Below, piece by piece: positions 58,558-64,000 of a DNA stretch of 64,000 bases. Source of the DNA: Sphingopyxis sp. (GTDB lineage: Bacteria; Pseudomonadota; Alphaproteobacteria; Sphingomonadales; Sphingomonadaceae); assembly GCA_016793775.1 (NCBI GenBank), contig JAEULK010000013.1, positions 1-64,000 on the forward strand. Reading direction: 5' to 3'. The notes under the pieces were generated by a model. That model did not search any database. It was not told where the DNA came from and saw only the letters and a list, made by a program, of their open reading frames with translations. The translations under genes were made by a program, and so were the position numbers. Within the stretch, counting starts at the first letter, position 1, and every line of letters starts with the position of its first letter.

Positions 58558-59636
58558 CCGATGCCGAGCGGCTGGCGCGGCTGCGGCTGATCCGCACGCC
58601 GCATGTCGGCCCGGTCAGCTGGCACCAGTTGATGATGCGCTTCGGATCGGGCGAGGCGGCGCTGGCGGCGCTGCCCGATCTGGTCGGGCGCGGCGGCGGC
58701 AAGCTGCGCGTCGCACCGGTCGAGATCGCGGAGAGGGAGATCGAGCGCGTAGCGGAACTCGGTGCGCGCCATGTCTTCGGCGACGAGGCGGACTATTCGC
58801 CGTTGATGCGCGAGGTCGAGGGGGCGCCCCCCGTCGTCATCGTGCGCGGCGACGCCGCGATGCTGCGCCGCCCGTGCGTCGCGATCGTCGGCGCACGCAA
58901 CGCCTCGGCCGTCGCGTGCCGCTTCGCGCGCCAGATGGCGGCCGAGCTGGCGGCGCGCGATGTCACGGTGGTCAGCGGGCTGGCGCGCGGCGTCGATACG
59001 GCGGCGCATATCGGTGCGCTCGGCGGGCGCACCGCGGCGGTGATCGGCAGCGGCATCGACATCGCCTTTCCGCCCGAAAATGCGGCGCTGCAGGAAAAAA
59101 TCGCAACCGACCAGTTGCTGATCGCCGAACAGCCGCCGGGGACCGAGCCGCTGGCGCGCCATTTCCCGTCGCGCAACCGCATCATCGCGGGGATGGCGCA
59201 CGGCACGCTCGTCATCGAGGCGGCGCCCAAGTCGGGATCGCTGATCACCGCGCGCCGCGCCGGCGACTTCGGGCGCGAGGTGATGGCGGTTCCCGGCTCG
59301 CCGCTCGATCCGCGCGCGCAGGGGTGCAACCTGCTGATCCGCGAAGGCGCGACGCTGATCCAGACTGTCGACGATGTGATCGAGGCGCTGGGGCCGATCG
59401 ATGCGCGCATGGTCCGCGAACCGTTGCAGACCTATGCGACCGCGCCCGCCGGGCTCGAGGCCGGCGAGGGCGATCGGCGTACGGTCGCCGACCTGCTCGG
59501 GCCGACCCCGGTCGCGATCGACGAGTTGGTCCGTCAGTCGGGCTGTACCGCCGCAGCGGTGCAGCTGATCCTGCTCGAACTCGAACTGGCGGGGCGGATC
59601 GAGCGCCACGCCGGGGCGAAGATTTCACGCCTGTGA
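58554..59636 (+). CDS. dprA: DNA-processing protein DprA
   Basis: DprA binds incoming single-stranded DNA and loads RecA during natural transformation; it is also widespread in non-competent bacteria. In 360 residues, the Rossmann core begins at VAIVGARNASAVACRF, then VVSGLARGVDTAAHIGAL, GSGIDIAFPPEN, SRNRIIAGMAHGTLVIEAA and a C-terminal winged-helix domain. Coupled to plsY by ATGA. The plsY-dprA-topA order is widespread in alphaproteobacteria; here a gene fragment separates dprA from topA. Confidence 0.95.
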   Translation: MTDAERLARLRLIRTPHVGPVSWHQLMMRFGSGEAALAALPDLVGRGGGKLRVAPVEIAEREIERVAELGARHVFGDEADYSPLMREVEGAPPVVIVRGDAAMLRRPCVAIVGARNASAVACRFARQMAAELAARDVTVVSGLARGVDTAAHIGALGGRTAAVIGSGIDIAFPPENAALQEKIATDQLLIAEQPPGTEPLARHFPSRNRIIAGMAHGTLVIEAAPKSGSLITARRAGDFGREVMAVPGSPLDPRAQGCNLLIREGATLIQTVDDVIEALGPIDARMVREPLQTYATAPAGLEAGEGDRRTVADLLGPTPVAIDELVRQSGCTAAAVQLILLELELAGRIERHAGAKISRL

Positions 59637-59689
59637 CCTGCCGCATAGCGGCGCAACCTTCTGCAATCTAACCATTCATCGCGGTTCAG

Positions 59690-59985
59690 CCACGGTTCAG
59701 CGGCTGGCCGACGAGGCCGAATATGCGATGCGCGCGATGGCGGCGGCGACCCAGTCGCGTTACCTGTTCCTGACTGACGACAGCGGGGTGGGCAATCCGC
59801 ACGCGCCGCCGGCGATCGACTGCTATCTCGTCACGCGCCTCGACGCGCTGGTGCGCCGCGTGGTCGACGGCCAGATCAGCGGCCGCCGCATCGAGCCCGA
59901 CGACAAGGAGGTGATCCGCAGCGTCGGCAAATATGACGCGGGCAGATGCGTGCTCCCCGCCGACTTCAAATGGCAGAACTCATAA
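59690..59985 (+). pseudogene. C-terminal remnant of a vWA-domain protein gene
   Basis: In one frame the sequence reads LADEAEYAMRAMAAATQSRY then LFLTDDSGVGN, later CYLVTRLDALVRRVV and RRIEPDDKEVIRSVGKYDAG, which is the tail of a larger vWA-domain family seen in sphingomonads (recalled from family knowledge). The match extends upstream of the first ATG (59728) to about 59690 and then stops in a promoter-like AT-richer stretch, so most of the gene is missing. An 85-residue product from 59728 is possible but probably non-functional. It lies between dprA and topA. Confidence 0.6.
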
Positions 59986-60116
59986 GCCGCTGACTTGTCC
60001 CCGCATCGTTGGTGCGGGGGCGGGGGCGGGGGCGCTCGAAACCCCTTGACGGGAGACCGCGACCCCCGCCACCCTCGCGCGTACATACGTGAGAGACAGC
60101 AGGACAACGCGTTTAC

Positions 60117-62693
60117 ATGCAATTGGTTATTGTGGAATCGCCCGCCAAGGCGAAGACGATCGAGAAATATCTCGGTCGCGATTTCAAGGTGTTGGCCAGC
60201 TATGGCCATGTTCGCGACCTGCCCCCCAAGGACGGGTCGGTCGATCCCGACGACGGCTTCGCGATGCAGTGGCAGCTTTATCCCGACAAAACGAAGCGGA
60301 TGAAGGAAATCCAGGACGCGGCCAAGACTGCCGACCGCCTGATCCTCGCGACCGACCCCGATCGCGAGGGCGAAGCGATCAGCTGGCATGTGCAGGAATT
60401 GCTGCGCAGTAAAAAGGCGCTGCCCGCCAAGGTCGACCGCGTCACCTTCAACGCGATCACCAAGCAGGCGGTCACCGACGCGATGGCGGCGCCGCGCGAA
60501 CTCGATACCGACCTGATCGACGCCTATCGCGCGCGCCGCGCGCTCGACTATCTGGTCGGCTTCACCCTGTCGCCGGTGCTGTGGCGCAAGCTGCCCGGCG
60601 CCAAGTCGGCGGGGCGCGTCCAGTCGGTATCGCTGCGGCTGATCGTCGAGCGCGAGCGCGAAATCGAGGCGTTTGTCGCCTTGCAATATTGGTCGATCAC
60701 CGGGCTGTTCGAAATGGGCGGCACGCCGTTCCGGGCGCGGCTTGCGCGCTGGCGCGGCGACAAGATCGAGCGGCTGACGATCACCAGCGAGGCCGACGCA
60801 CGCGCCGCCGAGGCCGATGTGAAGGCGGGCCATTTCACCGTCGAGAACGTCGAGACCAAGCCGCTGACGCGTAACCCGCCGCCGCCCTTCACCACCTCGA
60901 CCCTGCAGCAGGAAGCCGCGCGCAAGCTCGGCTTTTCGGCGAGCCACACGATGCGCGTCGCGCAGGGCCTCTATGAGGATGGCGCGATCACCTACATGCG
61001 GACCGACGGCGTCCAGATGGACGGCAGCGCGATCAGCGCGGCGCGCAAGGCGATCGCGACACGCTACGACGGGGGCTATGTCCCCGACAAGCCGCGCCAA
61101 TATCAGACCAAGGCGAAAAATGCGCAGGAAGCGCATGAGGCGATCCGGCCGACCGACTTTTCCAAGGACAAGGCCGGCAGCGGCGACCATGGCCGGCTCT
61201 ACGAGCTGATCTGGAAGCGCGCTATGGCGAGCCAGATGGCCTCGGCGCGGCTCGAACGCACGAGCATCGATCTGAGCGACGGTACCGGCAAGACGGTGCT
61301 GCGCGCGACCGGGCAGGTGGTCAAGTTCCCGGGCTTTCTCGCGCTTTACGACGAAAGCCGCGACGAGAGTCATTCTCCCTCCCGGGAGGGGGCGGGCGAC
61401 GACGACGATGCGCGCCTGCTGCCCGCGATGGCGAAGGGCGACGCGCCGGCCAAGACCGGGGTCGAGGTCGAAAGCCACGAGACCCAACCGCCGCCGCGCT
61501 ATTCGGAAGCGAGCCTGGTCAAGAAGATGGAGGAGCTCGGCATCGGGCGCCCGTCGACCTATGCCTCGATCCTGCAGGTGCTGAAGGACCGCGCTTATGT
61601 GACGGTCGAGAAGAACCGTTTCATTCCCGAAGAGAGCGGGCGGCTGCTCACCGCCTTCCTCGAACGCTATTTCACCCGCTACGTCGAATATGACTATACT
61701 GCGGGACTCGAGGAAGAACTCGACGACGTATCGGGCGGCCGCGCGCAGTGGCAGGCGGTGCTCGAGGCCTTCTGGCGCGATTTCAAGCCGCGTACCGGCG
61801 AGGTGATGGAGCTGAAGCCGTCAGAGATTACCGCGGCGCTCGACGAGTTCCTCGGCCCCTATCTCTTCCCCGACAAGGGCGACGGCAGCGACCCGCGGCT
61901 GTGCCCCAATTGCGGGACCGGCAAGCTGGCGCTGCGCGGCGGCAAGTTCGGGCCGTTCATCGCGTGCAGCAATTATCCCGACTGCAAATATACCCGCAAA
62001 TTCGCCCAGCCGGGCGGTAGCGACGGCGCCGACACCGGACCCGAAACGCTCGGCACCGACCCCGAGAGCGGGCTGGAAGTCACGAAGCGCAGCGGGCGCT
62101 TCGGCCCCTATATCCAGCTCGGCGACGGCAAGGAGGCGAGGCGTTCGTCGATCCCGGCCGACATCCCCGGTGAGGATTTCGATCTCGACTATGCGATCCG
62201 GCTGCTGAGCCTGCCGCGCGAGGTCGGCGTGCATCCGGAGAGTGGAAAAGTCATCATGGCGGGGCTGGGGCGTTACGGACCCTATCTGCTCCATGACGGC
62301 AAATATGCGAAGCTGGCGGGCACTGCCGAAATCTTCGAGATCGGCATGAATGCCGCGGTCGCGCGGATCGCCGATGCCGCCAATGGCGGCGGGCGCGGGC
62401 GGACCAAGACCGAGCCGCTCAAGAGCTTTGGCGCGCATCCGACCAGCGGCGGCGACATGAAGCTGATGGCCGGGCGCTTCGGTCCCTATGTCACCGATGG
62501 TACGACCAATGCGACCTTGCCAAAGTCGATGGAGCCCGACGCGCTGACCGAAGAGGAAGCGATCGCGCTGATCGATGCGCGCGCCGCCAAGGGTCCGGCG
62601 AAGGGCAAGAAGAAGGCGGCGCCGAAAAAGGCTGCGGCCAAGAAGGCCCCGGCGAAGAAAAAGGCGCCGGCCAAGAAGGCAGCGAAGGAATAG
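60117..62693 (+). CDS. topA: DNA topoisomerase I
   Basis: TopA relaxes negatively supercoiled DNA by a single-strand break. The 858-residue enzyme has LVIVESPAKAKTIEKYLG at the TOPRIM start, DPDREGEAISWHV, the catalytic Tyr293 in ITYMRTDGVQM, and zinc-ribbon repeats (CPNCGTGKLALRG, CSNYPDC) in the C-terminal half, with two short GRFGPY-type repeats after them. The end is a Lys/Ala-rich DNA-binding tail. The plsY-dprA-topA neighbourhood is conserved in alphaproteobacteria. Confidence 0.97.
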   Translation: MQLVIVESPAKAKTIEKYLGRDFKVLASYGHVRDLPPKDGSVDPDDGFAMQWQLYPDKTKRMKEIQDAAKTADRLILATDPDREGEAISWHVQELLRSKKALPAKVDRVTFNAITKQAVTDAMAAPRELDTDLIDAYRARRALDYLVGFTLSPVLWRKLPGAKSAGRVQSVSLRLIVEREREIEAFVALQYWSITGLFEMGGTPFRARLARWRGDKIERLTITSEADARAAEADVKAGHFTVENVETKPLTRNPPPPFTTSTLQQEAARKLGFSASHTMRVAQGLYEDGAITYMRTDGVQMDGSAISAARKAIATRYDGGYVPDKPRQYQTKAKNAQEAHEAIRPTDFSKDKAGSGDHGRLYELIWKRAMASQMASARLERTSIDLSDGTGKTVLRATGQVVKFPGFLALYDESRDESHSPSREGAGDDDDARLLPAMAKGDAPAKTGVEVESHETQPPPRYSEASLVKKMEELGIGRPSTYASILQVLKDRAYVTVEKNRFIPEESGRLLTAFLERYFTRYVEYDYTAGLEEELDDVSGGRAQWQAVLEAFWRDFKPRTGEVMELKPSEITAALDEFLGPYLFPDKGDGSDPRLCPNCGTGKLALRGGKFGPFIACSNYPDCKYTRKFAQPGGSDGADTGPETLGTDPESGLEVTKRSGRFGPYIQLGDGKEARRSSIPADIPGEDFDLDYAIRLLSLPREVGVHPESGKVIMAGLGRYGPYLLHDGKYAKLAGTAEIFEIGMNAAVARIADAANGGGRGRTKTEPLKSFGAHPTSGGDMKLMAGRFGPYVTDGTTNATLPKSMEPDALTEEEAIALIDARAAKGPAKGKKKAAPKKAAAKKAPAKKKAPAKKAAKE

Positions 62694-62700
62694 AATTGGA

Positions 62701-62777
62701 CGTCGGCCCCGCGAAGGCGGGGGCCGCTATCGACCGAGCGCAAGGTTGCCCGCGGCCCCCGCCTTCGCGGGGGCGAC
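62701..62777. repeat. Short inverted pair of the GTCGCCCCCGCG family
   Basis: The arms at about 62701-62728 and 62752-62777 carry GCGAAGGCGGGGGCCGCT and GCGGCCCCCGCCTTCGCGGG, oriented like the arms around the GIY-YIG gene at 20.9-21.2 kb. The left arm lacks a few bases of the consensus. About 24 bp lie between. No gene inside. It lies between the convergent topA and CrtC-like genes. Confidence 0.85.
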
Positions 62778-62786
62778 GGTCACCGC

Positions 62787-63815
62787 CTACGGCCGCTGCT
62801 CGTTCCACGCCGTCCCGGTCACCGGCTCGCCTTGGAAGGTCCCAGCCGCGGTCGCCACGCCCTCGTAAACATAGCTGCCGAAGGCGTCGAACGCCTGATC
62901 GGGCATCGATGTGGTCACGCTGATCGAGGCGTCGAACTCGGCGATTTCGAGCAGGAAATCGAGGTAGAAGATCTGGCCGTTGGGCGCGGTCCATGTTCGC
63001 TTGCCCGGGGTCATCACGACGCCCGTGGTGAAATAGGTGGTTCCGTCGGCGCATTGAATCGTCGCATTGCTCTGATGCGGCTGACCGGGCACGACCGGCG
63101 AGGAAGCGTCGAGGACCATCGAGTTGGAGATATGCACGCCATTGCTCAGCTGCATATCCTGCAGATACCAGAGGATCGGCTTGGTCGATGTTCCGAAAAG
63201 CCCATATTCATGGTCCATCCACGTCTGGCCGCTGACGTCGAAGGTCTGGCCATCGTAACAGATCGTCCCGCTCGCCTGGAGGCGGGTGAGCGAATAATAA
63301 TAATTGTTCGTCGTCACGCCGCCAGGATTGGGCGGGGTCGGGTTGACGCCCGAACCCCAGACGATGAACGGCGAACCCTCCTGCGCCATGACGAGGTCGA
63401 AGGTCACCACCGTGCCCGTCGCTTCGTCGGTCAGCTGCGCCTTCACGCTCATGTTGGTGGGATCTGCCTGCGGCGCGGTCATCGCGATCCAGTCGGCGTC
63501 GGTGCCGGGGGTGCCGAGCCGGGCGTACCAGTCCTTGCTCGGGTCGCTTTCGGCCCAATTGGCGGGGTTCTGCGTCGCGGTCTTCTGGAAATGGAGCTGC
63601 TTCGCGACGTCGGTCAGCATGACCTCGGTAAAGGCGAGCGGAGTGAAGCTCGCGGCGTTGATCTCGAAGCCGAAGACGCGGTCGCCGGCGACCAAAGTGC
63701 CAGTGTGCCACCACCATTCGGTCGGCGCCTCGGGGTGCAGATATTGATCCTGCGGCAGCTTGATCGCGACTTTGGACGGCGGCACGGGAACGGGCCCGGA
63801 ATCTTTCGGCGTCAT
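62787..63815 (-). CDS. CrtC/AttH-like lipocalin-domain protein
   Basis: A 342-residue protein of the carotenoid 1,2-hydratase/AttH-type family (lipocalin-like beta-barrel pair). The opening EWWWHTGTLVAGDRVFGFEI, the middle GQTWMDHEYGLFG and later YVYEGVATAAG are typical of the superfamily. CrtC members hydrate carotenoids; others, such as AttH, are secreted with unknown substrates. The start at 63815 follows a GGGGGAGAGAC ribosome site; upstream residues could form a membrane helix but have no clear start. The substrate is uncertain. Confidence 0.82.
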   Translation of the reverse strand: MTPKDSGPVPVPPSKVAIKLPQDQYLHPEAPTEWWWHTGTLVAGDRVFGFEINAASFTPLAFTEVMLTDVAKQLHFQKTATQNPANWAESDPSKDWYARLGTPGTDADWIAMTAPQADPTNMSVKAQLTDEATGTVVTFDLVMAQEGSPFIVWGSGVNPTPPNPGGVTTNNYYYSLTRLQASGTICYDGQTFDVSGQTWMDHEYGLFGTSTKPILWYLQDMQLSNGVHISNSMVLDASSPVVPGQPHQSNATIQCADGTTYFTTGVVMTPGKRTWTAPNGQIFYLDFLLEIAEFDASISVTTSMPDQAFDAFGSYVYEGVATAAGTFQGEPVTGTAWNEQRP

Positions 63816-64000
63816 ATGTCTCTCCCCCTCGGCCCGCAGAAAGCGGGCTGCGATAACTATCATGACGAAAGCAAAAGGCCGCACGGTTATTTGGTGCGCA
63901 AAGTAAAGGATTGCTGCCATATTTGCGATATTTGGTGCCAAAGCGGCCATATCGGTCGTCGCCAACTCGTGGTAGAATGGGCCAACCGGGAGGTGTTCGA
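63816..64000. other. Upstream flank at the window edge
   Basis: This stretch probably carries the promoter region of the CrtC-like gene. It contains a small hairpin (CCCGCAGAAAGCGGG, about 63832-63848) and repeated ATTTGG and ATATTTG segments. The last 40 bases may hold the beginning of a plus-strand gene beyond the edge, but nothing can be supported. Confidence 0.3.

Noticed and set aside
59986-60116. Promoter for topA with TTGACG and TACATA
   Set aside because: The boxes are about 30 bp apart, too far for a sigma-70-type promoter.

Overview
The window is high-GC chromosomal DNA from an alphaproteobacterium, most likely a sphingomonad of the Sphingopyxis/Sphingomonas type. This rests on the gene families and repeats, not on a database search. 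Support includes a C4-pathway 5-aminolevulinate synthase, an ETF-ubiquinone oxidoreductase, Crp/Fnr, LolC/LolD and PlsY-DprA-TopA neighbourhoods, and several families of short GC-rich inverted repeats of the kind common in this group. No rRNA, tRNA, CRISPR array, prophage or complete insertion sequence is visible. About 60 protein genes cover almost all of the sequence.

Layout. 1-8.6 kb (minus strand): SurA/PpiD-type foldase, trpE, then a repeat block and two unrelated genes (MetX-like hydrolase, quinone-oxidoreductase-like enzyme), then trpG-trpD-trpC joined by 4-bp overlaps. 8.6-20.9 kb (plus): tpiA, secG, pyrG, a Crp/Fnr regulator, lolC-lolD-gpx, dnaE and an acyl-CoA synthetase. 20.8-25.5 kb (minus): a frameshifted GIY-YIG nuclease gene inside a perfect inverted repeat, a radical SAM protein, moaB, a soluble lytic transglycosylase and a uracil-DNA-glycosylase-like protein. 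25.6-32.8 kb (plus): ETF-QO, TPR protein, ispE, N-formylglutamate amidohydrolase, ilvD and a small lipoprotein. 32.8-33.6 kb: an AT-rich island with one orphan gene. 33.6-41.3 kb: NAD(P)HX repair enzyme, 23S rRNA uridine methyltransferase, two MAPEG proteins, a class III CoA-transferase, a pseudouridine synthase, a three-repeat secreted protein and ornithine decarboxylase with a long structured leader. 41.5-45.1 kb: a cyclic-nucleotide-domain/thioredoxin-reductase-like fusion and an RTX protein. 45.1-50.6 kb: carboxynorspermidine decarboxylase and dehydrogenase, separated by an asparaginase, a small membrane protein, a peptidase and an inverted-repeat cassette carrying a GxxExxY gene. 50.7-64 kb: threonine dehydratase-like enzyme, lipoprotein, betaine-lipid genes btaA-btaB, GNAT protein, nitroreductase-hemA, murI, plsY-dprA, a truncated vWA gene, topA and a CrtC-like protein.

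Themes. Ornithine decarboxylase, carboxynorspermidine dehydrogenase and carboxynorspermidine decarboxylase together make a carboxy(nor)spermidine route to triamines. btaAB make the phosphorus-free lipid DGTS and sit behind a candidate Pho box. hemA and lolC each have a 7-1-7 palindrome of Fur-box form about 90-100 bp upstream.

The least expected structure is in the repeats and genome scars. Two unrelated small nuclease-family genes (GIY-YIG and GxxExxY) are each tightly bracketed by an inverted repeat, and each carries a one-base frameshift. The GIY-YIG repeat also occurs three times as short empty inverted pairs. In addition, the peptidase gene at 47.8-48.9 kb begins with a shortened duplicate of the 5' end of the carboxynorspermidine decarboxylase gene, a scar of the rearrangement that split the polyamine operon.
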